Positions 1 to 6,845 are shown, counted from the stretch's first letter. The stretch: 16,368 bases of DNA from Lachnospiraceae bacterium (GCA_902363835.1 CABJBM010000050.1:1-16368), one strand, 5' to 3'. Translations and numbers: made by a program. Notes: generated by a model not told the origin, from the letters alone.

Positions 1-66
1 CATTTTTTACACAGAAAGGGAGCCATTGCTCCATAAGTGATAGTTCACTTATTTTGCAACAGCCCC
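1..66. mobile_element. Probable insertion sequence end (terminal inverted repeat region)
   Basis: The stretch TTTTGCAACAGCCCC at 52-66 reads on the other strand as GGGGCTGTTGCAAAA. This resembles terminal inverted repeats of several Firmicutes insertion sequences (IS1182-like and IS6-like ends contain CTGTTGCAAA). Just inside it is a perfect hairpin, ATAAGTGA (33-40) with TCACTTAT (45-52). A second hairpin, GGAGC/GCTCC, lies at 19-32. Hairpins next to the tip are common at such ends. No transposase is visible here, so any element body would lie left of the window. Family assignment is a guess; it could also be just a terminator. Confidence 0.4.
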
Positions 67-78
67 TTTTTATATGAT

Positions 79-115
79 AATTTAGTCAGGAAAATTGGAA
101 TTTAGTTGGGAAAAT
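79..115. repeat. Two 17-base direct repeats
   Basis: AATTTAGTCAGGAAAAT (79-95) and AATTTAGTTGGGAAAAT (99-115) match at 15 of 17 positions with a 20-base period. They sit between the putative insertion sequence end and the 3' end of the DUF4318-like gene. The junction between the two copies contains one of three AAATTGGAATTT copies in the window. Function unknown. Confidence 0.55.
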
Positions 116-141
116 AATTCCGCAGAATGATTAAAATACGG

Positions 142-363
142 CTAATTTTCCTTGCAATGAATGTAATACCCTCCGCGCATCATAGAAACTTCAGCATTAT
201 AAAGTACATTATCTAAGCGAAAAGTTATAGGTTTTTGAGTACTTACGAAAGCTAATTTCTCTCCAGTTGATTTCGCATAATTTTCTATGCATGAACAGAT
301 TACTTTTGCGGACGGATATGTTAAGGAATCTTCCAAATCAATATGAAAACCTTTTTTAAACAT
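142..363 (-). CDS. Small DUF4318-like protein
   Basis: A 73-residue protein with no signal peptide or membrane segment. From memory it resembles the DUF4318 family of small clostridial proteins: an opening like FHIDLEDSLTYPSA, a central CIENYAKSTGEKLAF and a C-terminal RGGYYIHCKE. Function of that family is unknown to me. The ATG at 363 is preceded by AAAGGAG six bases upstream, so the start is convincing. The gene stands alone: the nucleotidyltransferase gene upstream ends 180 bases away. A short palindrome (ATTTGT-TAT-ACAAAT, 396-410) lies in its promoter region. The family call rests on pattern recognition only. Confidence 0.7.
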   Translation of the reverse strand: MFKKGFHIDLEDSLTYPSAKVICSCIENYAKSTGEKLAFVSTQKPITFRLDNVLYNAEVSMMRGGYYIHCKEN

Positions 364-395
364 AAAAAACTCCTTTCAGTGAATTATTCTCACAT

Positions 396-410
396 ATTTG
401 TTATACAAAT
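396..410. promoter_or_regulatory. Palindrome upstream of the DUF4318-like gene
   Basis: ATTTGT-TAT-ACAAAT is a perfect 6-base inverted repeat with a 3-base centre, 33 bases upstream of the start codon at 363. This position fits an operator or promoter overlap. No regulator can be named from the sequence. Confidence 0.3.
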
Positions 411-446
411 ACATAGAAATAAATTAAATAGTGAAATTAGGATTTG

Positions 447-476
447 CCAGTTTTCCGTTATGCTCATAATGACTGG
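447..476. other. Nested hairpin downstream of the nucleotidyltransferase gene
   Basis: CCAGT (447-451) pairs with ACTGG (472-476), and inside it TTATG pairs with CATAA around a CT centre. It lies about 70 bases past the 3' end of the nucleotidyltransferase gene at 545. There is no T-run after it on the minus strand, so it is not a textbook intrinsic terminator. Confidence 0.3.
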
Positions 477-544
477 TTCATAATCTTTAAAAAATGCTAA
501 TGTCTATACAATTCTTCTTACTAAAGGAATGGCAGCAAGTACAC

Positions 545-1378
545 TCACTCATTATTCGGAAGCATACCTTTTACTTCGTTAATTAACTGCTTTAATTGTG
601 TGCAGGCACTTGTGATATCTGTTCCAACTGCTGCAAAAATTGAATTTACTTTATCTTTGTAGTCAAGTGGATGAATGTTAAAACTATTTATCATACCGAC
701 TGCCTTTTTTTCATTTAGGCAGTATTCTTCATTTACTGCAAACAACACTTGGTTAAGAGCTGAAATGGCTCGTACTATATGTGCAGTAACATAATAAAGA
801 TCATTTTTCTTGGCGTTACTTTCTGCAAACATGAATGAAAATCCAGCCTCAAAGCAAAAGAAACCAATGATAGCTTTCTTTAATTTTGGCGGGTATTGTT
901 CTGCAACACTCTTTCGTGCAGCGATATTACCTTGTTTATCCCATAATATTTTGCATATTGCTAATTCACCCATGTACATTGCATTGATATAGGCATGGGG
1001 ATGTCCGGTTTGATAATGTGCCGAGATACTTCCTTCCTGACATTCTGTAATCACATTTTCAACTCGTTCAACATCGCGAAGAATAAAATCAACATGGTAC
1101 CCATCAATCATAAGCCAACCGCCGCCATTAACCCATTTCCCCCACTCACCGGGAGAAACAATCAGGTTTTTCCTGTGCTCATCATCTAAAAGTTGTGCAG
1201 CGTTGTTCAAAGATATAAGGTCAAATGTGGCATTATTATAATAGATCCCGATGTCAATATCTGATTCAGGAGAATGCGTTCCCCTTGCACGCGAGCCGCC
1301 AAGTACAACAGCTTCGATACCCGAAATCGTTGTTAAAGCTGTTATAACTTTATCTAATACTATTCTAATTTCATTCAT
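545..1378 (-). CDS. Nucleotidyltransferase domain protein (MNT/aminoglycoside-type fold)
   Basis: A 277-residue cytosolic protein. The N-terminal half carries the polymerase-beta-type nucleotidyltransferase signature: GGSRARG at residues 27-33, then SDIDIG at 39-44, whose two aspartates (D40, D42) would bind metal, and a likely third acidic residue in HVDF (D97). The C-terminal half (about 160-277) looks all-helical, as in enzymes that pair this domain with a substrate-binding helical bundle. Family members transfer a nucleotide to small molecules such as aminoglycosides or to proteins/RNA. The sequence does not say which, and the resistance role is only a possibility. A GGTGA sits seven bases before the ATG. 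All catalytic motifs look intact. Confidence 0.82.
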   Translation of the reverse strand: MNEIRIVLDKVITALTTISGIEAVVLGGSRARGTHSPESDIDIGIYYNNATFDLISLNNAAQLLDDEHRKNLIVSPGEWGKWVNGGGWLMIDGYHVDFILRDVERVENVITECQEGSISAHYQTGHPHAYINAMYMGELAICKILWDKQGNIAARKSVAEQYPPKLKKAIIGFFCFEAGFSFMFAESNAKKNDLYYVTAHIVRAISALNQVLFAVNEEYCLNEKKAVGMINSFNIHPLDYKDKVNSIFAAVGTDITSACTQLKQLINEVKGMLPNNE

Positions 1379-1472
1379 ACATAGTTCACCATGCTTTCGT
1401 TAATATATAAATAATTGGCCATTCAAAGCTATTCAATAAATTTTTATTTATCTATTAATTTATTACTTCTAT

Positions 1473-1484
1473 AAATTGGAATTT
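1473..1484. repeat. AAATTGGAATTT repeat, copy 2
   Basis: A 12-base sequence also present at 92-103 and 2742-2753. This copy lies 70 bases beyond the 3' end of the ATPase gene at 1554, in AT-rich sequence. See the separate observation on its position at gene ends. Confidence 0.5.
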
Positions 1485-1553
1485 GTTATTTTCTGACCAG
1501 TAAATTACCTATATAAAAATGCAAGAATACAAAAGCCTAATACAAACGCATTT

Positions 1554-2075
1554 CTATTCCCCTTTAAAGTGTAACAAAATTTCCTCAACGGATTGTTCTG
1601 GGGACTGTTCCGAGGTATCCAGCCAAAAGCCGATTTTGGGAGTCTCTTTCATGAAATCTGCATATAAATCCTCAACCGCAAAGCCGGTATACCCGGCTTT
1701 TCCCCGCATCTTTTCACGTTTTTTTACTATCTCCACATTAGGACAGAGTACTATTATATGAACAGGATAATCCTTCAACATAGCTAATATACGAAAAATT
1801 TCTTTACCGTAGTAGTTGTCTTGTAAAATAACGGAAAAACCGCTGTCATAATAAGTTTTTGCCGCGTCGGCAGCCAGGCGGTAGCGCAGATGCAACTGCC
1901 GGATCGCTTCGTCCGAGGGCTGTGCGGACATATCGGAACGCCCGGACACAATCATTCGGCGGAACACATCTCCCCGCAGGTGCACACTCCTTTTCATTTT
2001 TGCAGCAAGAAGCTCCGCTACCGTAGATTTTCCGGAGGCCATCACACCGGTGATTATATAAATTGCTTTTTTCAA
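1554..2075 (-). CDS. P-loop ATPase/kinase-like protein (AAA_33 / phosphotransferase type)
   Basis: A 173-residue protein opening with a beta strand and a Walker A motif, GVMASGKS at residues 10-17. This architecture is typical of small P-loop kinases such as shikimate/gluconate-kinase-like, chloramphenicol phosphotransferase-like and zeta-toxin-like proteins. LRGDVFRR follows at about 34-41 and resembles a substrate/acceptor strand with an aspartate after the second beta strand. ILQDNYYGKE follows later. Substrate unknown. The start is a TTG at 2075: it has an AGGAGG six bases upstream, whereas the ATG at 2080 leads straight into a stop. It lies 48 bases downstream of grpB and is probably co-transcribed with it. 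Confidence 0.75.
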   Translation of the reverse strand: MKKAIYIITGVMASGKSTVAELLAAKMKRSVHLRGDVFRRMIVSGRSDMSAQPSDEAIRQLHLRYRLAADAAKTYYDSGFSVILQDNYYGKEIFRILAMLKDYPVHIIVLCPNVEIVKKREKMRGKAGYTGFAVEDLYADFMKETPKIGFWLDTSEQSPEQSVEEILLHFKGE

Positions 2076-2081
2076 GGCATC

Positions 2082-2087
2082 CCTCCT
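2082..2087 (-). promoter_or_regulatory. Ribosome binding site fixing a TTG start
   Basis: AGGAGG on the minus strand, six bases from the TTG at 2075. The nearby ATG (2080) overlaps the spacer and opens only a two-codon frame, so this site supports the TTG start of the P-loop ATPase. Confidence 0.6.
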
Positions 2088-2123
2088 TATTTATTCAAAT
2101 TTTTTTACCGTAAACCACCGCAC

Positions 2124-2534
2124 CTAAAATACTGTCAAGCATTCCTTTTGATTTGTTTCAGGGTGTTCCCTCAAATAATCCCTGAATAGAAACTCATTCC
2201 GAAAATAGAACTGATCGTTATACGGCAGGATATGAAGATTGTGCGTCCAGACCCCATTTGTATATTTTGCAAACATATATCTGCCTGTCATGTCCGTAGG
2301 GACGTAACGGTAATCCCCCGTATGAAAAAGAGACCGGTAAACGAATATATCCTCAAAAGGGGAAACACCGATAAACATATCAATGACAGGCTTCGCTTCC
2401 TGATGAGGGACAGCCGTACTTCCAACATGTTCAACAACTACGGCATAAGAACCAAAAAGACCACGTACATTCTTTTTTTCTTCTTCAAAAGCATTTACCC
2501 AATTCGGGTCATATTTCACAATCTTGATTTCCAT
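2124..2534 (-). CDS. GrpB family (UPF0157) protein, C-terminally truncated
   Basis: The protein starts MEIKIVKYDPNW and contains the GrpB-family hallmarks: EHVGSTAVP around residues 35-43, AKPVID at 47-52 and HNLHILPY at 98-105. The family has a nucleotidyltransferase-like fold and its biochemical role is poorly defined. At 136 residues it is shorter than the roughly 165-180 usual. After LREHPE, where relatives continue with a charged helix, this copy reads TNQKECLTVF and stops. The last ~30 residues appear lost through a frameshift or deletion, so function is doubtful. A GGAGAA lies about ten bases before the ATG. It precedes the P-loop ATPase on the same strand, and an immunity-protein relic precedes it. 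Confidence 0.78.
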   Translation of the reverse strand: MEIKIVKYDPNWVNAFEEEKKNVRGLFGSYAVVVEHVGSTAVPHQEAKPVIDMFIGVSPFEDIFVYRSLFHTGDYRYVPTDMTGRYMFAKYTNGVWTHNLHILPYNDQFYFRNEFLFRDYLREHPETNQKECLTVF

Positions 2535-2552
2535 AATAAAAGTTCTCCAAAA

Positions 2553-2702
2553 CTACAGAATTATCTTGGCATTTAGATATTTCGGATTGATTGTCTTCAT
2601 TGCATAGTCAGATGCAACCATGGTATGTTCCCGCATGTGCCCGGTGCCGGCAGCCTGACCTGCAACGCGCAGAGCACACATGCTCTTGCCAGTTGATGAA
2701 CC
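2553..2702 (-). pseudogene. Relic tail of an Imm5-type 'putative immunity protein'
   Basis: Between a TAA at 2703-2705 and a TAG at 2553-2555 the minus strand reads 49 codons without a ribosome site. The stretch CALRVAGQAAGTGHMREHTM followed by VASDYAMKTI closely resembles the C-terminal helix pattern of the Imm5/'putative immunity protein' family. As I recall, that family has ARxAGQAxATAHxxxH followed by AAxYAxKA. Only this tail is present; the rest of the gene is missing upstream. It ends 19 bases before grpB starts. The call is from memory of the family pattern and would need a profile search. Confidence 0.45.
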
Positions 2703-2741
2703 TTAAATCCGGCTTGGCGAATGTCATATAATCTTCATTTT

Positions 2742-2753
2742 AAATTGGAATTT
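2742..2753. repeat. AAATTGGAATTT repeat, copy 3
   Basis: Third copy of the 12-base sequence, 19 bases beyond the 3' end of the serine hydrolase gene at 2772. It is followed on the plus strand by AATTGCCTAACC. Copies 1 and 3 share three of the next four bases as well (AGTT against AATT). Confidence 0.5.
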
Positions 2754-2771
2754 AATTGCCTAACCTTATGT

Positions 2772-4220
2772 TTATTTTGGGAGCGAGGCATTATATCGGC
2801 AAGTGTATATAAACCACGTAATGCTTGCTGTTAATAATGCCGTCGAAATCAAAGCTGTAAGAATACTATAGGTTTGCCAAATAAGTATTGTTGACCAATC
2901 AAAAGCACAGCACACTATACACAGAGCAATCGCAGCGATCAGTAAAATAACGGTTATGATTATTCTCTTTTTTGTCATTGGCTGCCGCTCATTCATTTTC
3001 CTTCTGCGTAACCCTAAGAGAAAGAACAAAACGGCCAATAGGCAAAAAATAATTGTGACAGACGACAAAATGATGTCCAAAAGCTGTGTGCCGCTCATTA
3101 CATATGACTGCGTTAGATTACCGTCTAATATATCTTTAATTTTTAGTACCAGACTGGTATTGGTATTTGCGCCGTTGGTCAGCAAACAGACGGCTGTTTG
3201 TTCCTCTTGCATTATGACCACTTCGGTTCTGAAATTGGGATTGCCCCCTGGGTGCTCTATAATCGTTTGGTCGGCATTTACCGACCAGCCCGCCGCATAA
3301 TACATTTCGTTGACAGCCGGAACAGACATATCACCCTGATGTGATTTTTCGATAACAGTATGGAATATTTCGGGTATGTCCTGTACAATCCCCATCTGTA
3401 TGCCCATCCAGCGAGCCATATCTTTTGCACAAGAAATAAGGTAACCCGCGGGTTTATTCCCGGCATAATCAGGCGCATTATATGGAGTTGTCATAAAAAA
3501 GGAAGAACGGTAGCCCTGTGCCAACTGTCCGGTGGCTTTAGCATCATCTTTATACACATATGTCTGGTAAAGACTCAACGGCTGAAATACCTGTTCCCTC
3601 ATAAAGTCTTCATAGCTTTGTCCCGACACAATCTCAATTACCAGACCCAATACGTCATAATTAACGGTTCCATAGTTATACTGTTTACCGGGAGAGAATG
3701 CCAATTCAGCATCTACCAGCATTTCTACAGTTTTTTGCAGCAAATCCGGCGTATTGCCTTGCGGAATATTTTGAGTATGCCTGCCATTGGTTAAGCCGCT
3801 GGTATGATGAAGAAAGTTATTGAGTGTAAGGCTTTGCATATCAACAGGTTTCCCTTGATACTTTAACGTAAACCAAGGTAAATATTTTTGGATTGAATCA
3901 GTCATTGACAGCAGACCTTGCTCTTCCAACAGCAGAATACCCATGCCGGTAAAAGCTTTACTGACCGAGGCCAACTCATATAATGTATTTTCACTTGCAG
4001 GCACCCCCTTTTCACGGTCTGCATACCCGGAAGAAAAGTAGAACACTTCATCATCAGCAAGTATTGAGATTGACATTCCAGGCACACCTGATATGCGGCA
4101 GGCATCATCCATCAATGCTTGTATTGCCCCAGATCGCATATCTGAAAACGCATAACTCTGTGTTGCGAATTCTGAGAATAAAATAAGTATCGTTAATACA
4201 ATAACAATAGTCTTTTTCAT
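2772..4220 (-). CDS. Membrane-anchored serine hydrolase, beta-lactamase (class C/PBP-like) family
   Basis: A 482-residue exported protein. Residues 1-24 form a signal peptide (KK followed by a hydrophobic core). The serine hydrolase domain (about 30-365) has the SxxK catalytic motif SVSK at 85-88 and a C-terminal HPGG at 323-326 in place of KTG. The usual Tyr-x-Asn appears as YGT at 183-185, a variant seen in some relatives (the usual family form is YSN). Residues 381-404, 420-440 and 446-472 form three membrane helices, so the catalytic domain should sit outside the cell, tethered to the membrane. Relatives are peptidases, esterases or D-aminopeptidases; true beta-lactamase activity is not implied. 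The start is the ATG at 4220, with GGTGAG close upstream. Confidence 0.85.
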   Translation of the reverse strand: MKKTIVIVLTILILFSEFATQSYAFSDMRSGAIQALMDDACRISGVPGMSISILADDEVFYFSSGYADREKGVPASENTLYELASVSKAFTGMGILLLEEQGLLSMTDSIQKYLPWFTLKYQGKPVDMQSLTLNNFLHHTSGLTNGRHTQNIPQGNTPDLLQKTVEMLVDAELAFSPGKQYNYGTVNYDVLGLVIEIVSGQSYEDFMREQVFQPLSLYQTYVYKDDAKATGQLAQGYRSSFFMTTPYNAPDYAGNKPAGYLISCAKDMARWMGIQMGIVQDIPEIFHTVIEKSHQGDMSVPAVNEMYYAAGWSVNADQTIIEHPGGNPNFRTEVVIMQEEQTAVCLLTNGANTNTSLVLKIKDILDGNLTQSYVMSGTQLLDIILSSVTIIFCLLAVLFFLLGLRRRKMNERQPMTKKRIIITVILLIAAIALCIVCCAFDWSTILIWQTYSILTALISTALLTASITWFIYTCRYNASLPK

Positions 4221-4303
4221 AGACTCACCATTTTGAAAAAAATATGCCAGGATAATATAAATGACTTCAAGTTGCTGCTACTAAATTCTGATAAAGTTTA
4301 CTA

Positions 4304-4420
4304 TCAGCATTTGACCTTATTAATGCAAATAAACAAAAGTTTATTAGGTATGATATATTTTTCACCAAGATGTTCTTTGATGTGGTTCAGAGTTTTTTGT
4401 ATGGCTTCCCATGCGTGCAT
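4304..4420 (-). pseudogene. N-terminal stub of an AraC-family regulator
   Basis: A 38-codon frame starts with an ATG at 4420 behind a reasonable ribosome site (AGAGGAA, about five bases away). Its first part, MHAWEAIQKTLNHIKEHLGE, matches the typical beginning of the DNA-binding helices of AraC/GyrI-type regulators (pattern xxWExIQxxLxYIExHLxE). After residue 20 the match ends and the frame stops at 4304 after unrelated hydrophobic residues. The gene appears to have been cut just after the first helix. It lies upstream of, and on the same strand as, the serine hydrolase. Confidence 0.5.
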
Positions 4421-4728
4421 GTAGATTCCTCTTTCTAAAACAATATACCACAGACGAAAAACAAATGCTTAACCATGTCTGCTCTTTTTTATCTAATGTA
4501 TGTAGTATAGAATAATGTGCACCCGTTCATACCGAACTCCTATACAAGTTATAACCATAATTGTCTATTGCAAATATTATATCAAGATTTATGACTTTTT
4601 GAAATAATGAATAATTATTAGAAAACATCCAATTAGAAAATATTTAACGGACTTTGTTGGCAGCTCGAAGATGGCACAAAGCAAGCCTTCAAATAAAAAG
4701 TCAATAAAAAAGTGAAGCCAGTATTCTT

Positions 4729-4857
4729 TTATCCGCCAAAGTTAATGTGCAGCAACTCATTGGCACCGGCTGTTATGTAGGCAGAGAAAGACTTTCCCTG
4801 AGAAGGCTTCTTTGAAATAAACGTGTAAACAGGATCATCAGTTGGTGAAGCTTTGAG
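4729..4857 (-). pseudogene. C-terminal relic of an IS110-family transposase
   Basis: Between a TAA at 4858-4860 and the stop at 4729 the minus strand reads 42 codons. They include TDDPVYTFISKKPSQGKSF and then AYITAGANELLHINFGG. IS110-family transposases typically end with DPVYxxxxKKxxEGKxYxVYxTAGANKFLRIYY, so the match to that C-terminus is good. There is no start codon or ribosome site and the N-terminal RuvC-like part is not nearby, so this is a dead fragment. The usual terminal arginine/tyrosine run is eroded. Confidence 0.55.
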
Positions 4858-4972
4858 TTAAACATCCATGACTTGAAGTATCCAAGAGCGCTAAGAGAAT
4901 TCAGTGTCAAATTTTGATATGAAGGATAAATGCCGATTCCCTATGGGCCGGTGAAACACACTTTGAAACATA

Positions 4973-5016
4973 TAAAAACCCCCTGCAGAACCTTCTGCTA
5001 TAAGAGGCCTGTAGGG
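4973..5016 (-). terminator. Intrinsic terminator of the cell-wall-binding protein gene
   Basis: On the minus strand CCCTACAG (from 5016) pairs with CTGCAGGG (ending 4981), including one G-U pair, and is followed by GGTTTTTAT. It lies 37 bases after the stop codon at 5053. A competing small hairpin, GCAGA/TCTGC, exists within the loop. Confidence 0.65.
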
Positions 5017-5052
5017 AGCAGCCGAAATTGACTCTTTCTAAAACGTTCAGAA

Positions 5053-5508
5053 TTAACGGACACCAAATTTTGCGCCTCGCCTGATGGTGCCATCACTGTT
5101 CCATTCTGTGTAGACGTATGGACCACCGTCAGTGGTTCCATTTTCAGTAAAGTTATGTGTTACTCCATTATAGGTGTAAGGACCGGCTACCAATTTCAGG
5201 GTATTGGTATCAAAGTAGTAGACATTGTCATTGATTTTCATAATTCCTCCCTGAAGCTCACCGGTGTCAGCTGTATAGTACCATGTGTTGTCCCTCTGAA
5301 TCCACCCGGTACGCATAAGCTGATCATTGCCAAAGAAGAACCAATGGTCTTTGTAGTGGACCCAGTTGTTCGTACAGTAATCGCCAGATCCCCATTCGTA
5401 CTTTACTCCCTGCGGGGTGTTTACAAATCCTGCAGCAAATGATGACACAGCACTTCCTATGGTTAAAGCCATAGATAATGCGGTAACCGCTAAATACTTT
5501 TTTTTCAT
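5053..5508 (-). CDS. Secreted cell-wall-binding (choline-binding-like) repeat protein
   Basis: A 151-residue protein with an N-terminal signal peptide: KKK, a hydrophobic core, then SSFAAG near residue 25 as the probable cleavage site. The mature part is rich in Trp and Tyr and contains cell-wall-binding/choline-binding-type repeats: HYKDHWFFFGNDQLMRTGW (51-69), QRDNTWYYTADTGELQGG (71-88) and KINDNVYYFDTNTLKLVAG (91-109). The C-terminal 40 residues are Gly/Thr/Tyr-rich with no known catalytic domain, so it is a stand-alone binding module that should attach to the cell surface. An AGGAGG-like site lies nine bases before the ATG. It has its own promoter (5556-5585) and terminator (4973-5016), so it is a single-gene transcript. 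Confidence 0.8.
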   Translation of the reverse strand: MKKKYLAVTALSMALTIGSAVSSFAAGFVNTPQGVKYEWGSGDYCTNNWVHYKDHWFFFGNDQLMRTGWIQRDNTWYYTADTGELQGGIMKINDNVYYFDTNTLKLVAGPYTYNGVTHNFTENGTTDGGPYVYTEWNSDGTIRRGAKFGVR

Positions 5509-5551
5509 GGATCTTGACCTCCTTCATTGCATTGGTAATTTTTGAATTTAG

Positions 5552-5585
5552 CCAGAGTATATAATCTGGAGCAGTTCCAAGTCAA
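5552..5585 (-). promoter_or_regulatory. Sigma-A type promoter with an inverted repeat over the -10
   Basis: On the minus strand TTGACT (5585-5580), an 18-base spacer and TATACT (5561-5556) make a clear housekeeping-type promoter about 50 bases before the cell-wall-binding gene. CCAGA (5552-5556) and TCTGG (5565-5569) form an inverted repeat around the -10 box, a position suited to repressor binding. Confidence 0.65.
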
Positions 5586-5944
5586 TGAAATTTATGTATT
5601 CGTAAAGATAAGTAAATTGTTTGTAAAAAATTGACAGAGAAACTTTATAATCTTAAGAAGGCTGTAAATCATTACAGCAACTTATTATATTACACACCAA
5701 TGTAAGACACTCATAGAATTACATAAAACCGCTGTCCCGGGAAATAGGGCAGCGGTTTTATACTTCCGGCTGTTAGCATATCTCTTTCAATATTGCGTTA
5801 TTCATCAGTTGTTTTCTAGTCATGTTAACTAGCAATGCCATAAACGGTTTAATATTTATACTATCTTATTGCGGACTGCCAAATTTCTCCTCTTTTTAGC
5901 AAACTCAATGCTTCTGTTATATTGGCTTTTTATTCAATAAAACT
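5586..5944. other. Intergenic region with a hairpin and a terminator
   Basis: No convincing gene. It holds a perfect 7-base hairpin, GCTGTAA/TTACAGC (5661-5678), and the strong terminator at 5725-5759. A 29-codon open stretch on the minus strand (about 5777-5866) starts and ends without a ribosome site and I do not recognise it. Confidence 0.5.
5725..5759. terminator. Strong bidirectional-looking terminator
   Basis: AAAACCGCTG (5725-5734) pairs perfectly with CAGCGGTTTT (5750-5759), with a further CCC/GGG inside. T-runs on both strands are part of the stem. It lies 185 bases past the rraA stop and most likely ends that minus-strand transcript. Confidence 0.75.
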
Positions 5945-6634
5945 TTAAAAAATGCCGAACTTCTCATACGCTTCAACTGCAGCCATTCCCTCATCAACTG
6001 ATTTTCGAAGAAGCTTTTCCGTTCTTCCCTTATCAAAAGCCTCTTCAAATACTTCATTTTCCAATTCCTGCGGGATTACTACAACACCATCAAGATCTCC
6101 AAAAATAATATCTCCCGGATTAATCCTGATTCCCTTGATTTCAATGGGAACTCTCCAGTCGATTACTTTACCTCGCACACCCTGATCTTGTGCGTAGGTC
6201 CCTCTGCTAAAACATGGATAGCCTTGTGAAATTACATCAGGTGTATCTCTGGAAAAACCATTTACTACGGTTCCAGCTGCTTTCAATGCTTTTGCCCTGG
6301 CAGTCATTAAGCCACCCCACATAGCATAATCAAAAGAAGCCCCGGTCGCAATATATACTTCATCTTCTTTTAAATCGTCTAAAGCATGAAACATCAATCC
6401 GAACGGTTTTTCCATTAATTCTGTGTGACCATCACAGACTTTATCTGTAAAAACATCAGCTTCAAGCACAGGCATTGCACGCCCAATTACAACCTGACTG
6501 TTATCAAGAGGTTTAATCTCTTGGTATAGAAATTGATGATATCTTTTTTTTGTGTCAAGAATGTCACCTACTAAAGCTGTAAAAAGTTCTTTTTTAGCAA
6601 GAGCAAATAATTCCTTATCATTTTCCCAAATCAT
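5945..6634 (-). CDS. RraA-family protein (HMG/CHA aldolase fold)
   Basis: A 229-residue soluble protein of the RraA/4-hydroxy-4-methyl-2-oxoglutarate aldolase family. The hallmark block GASFDYAMWGGLMTARAK spans residues 98-115. It is followed by GTVVNGFSRD (121-130), whose R129-D130 pair is the usual substrate/metal site, and GDLDGVVVIP (179-188). Because the catalytic residues are kept, it is more likely a retro-aldol or decarboxylating enzyme acting on a pyruvate-like acid than the RNase E inhibitor. Next to a mannonate dehydratase and SDR, a role in sugar-acid breakdown is plausible but unproven. GAGGAGG lies ten bases before the ATG. It has its own promoter with a palindromic operator, and its terminator is at 5725-5759. 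Confidence 0.87.
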   Translation of the reverse strand: MIWENDKELFALAKKELFTALVGDILDTKKRYHQFLYQEIKPLDNSQVVIGRAMPVLEADVFTDKVCDGHTELMEKPFGLMFHALDDLKEDEVYIATGASFDYAMWGGLMTARAKALKAAGTVVNGFSRDTPDVISQGYPCFSRGTYAQDQGVRGKVIDWRVPIEIKGIRINPGDIIFGDLDGVVVIPQELENEVFEEAFDKGRTEKLLRKSVDEGMAAVEAYEKFGIF

Positions 6635-6703
6635 AATTTCTTTTCCTCCTCAATCCATCAATGCTGTTATTTAATTTATGGCTTTCTTTCAGAATCACAG
6701 TGT

Positions 6704-6723
6704 TTTATATATTCATATATAAA
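6704..6723. promoter_or_regulatory. AT-rich palindrome in the rraA leader
   Basis: TTTATATAT and ATATATAAA form 9-base perfect arms around a TC centre, 70 bases upstream of the rraA start. It could be a binding site or an RNA hairpin in the leader. AT-rich palindromes also arise by chance. Confidence 0.3.
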
Positions 6724-6845
6724 GCTGGCCTGTATGCTGACCGAAATGCTTCCTGCATTGGCTGTCTGTGCTCAGCATCGTCTTTTAAAGCAATTCACTT
6801 AAACACACCTTGATATATTGGCAAATCGCCGTTATATTCTAAACA

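Larger units (their letters stand above)
4221..5052. other. 832-base gene-poor region with decayed fragments
   Basis: No intact gene lies between the serine hydrolase and the cell-wall-binding protein. The stretch contains an AraC-type stub (4304-4420), an IS110 transposase tail (4729-4857) and the terminator of the next gene (4973-5016). The remainder is AT-rich and I see no further structure in it. Confidence 0.6.

Noticed and set aside
2758..2764. GCCTAAC, which matches the integron attC core
   Set aside because: No paired GTTRRRY partner or long attC fold near it, no integrase, and the orientation relative to the gene is wrong. Seven bases match by chance.
5631..5651. TTGACA and TATAAT on the plus strand, as if a small RNA promoter before the terminator at 5725
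   Set aside because: The spacer is only nine bases, too short for a housekeeping promoter, and no other evidence for a transcript exists.
5777..5866. 29-codon minus-strand frame after rraA containing NMTRKQLMNNAILKEIC
   Set aside because: No ribosome site or recognisable family; too short to call even as a remnant.
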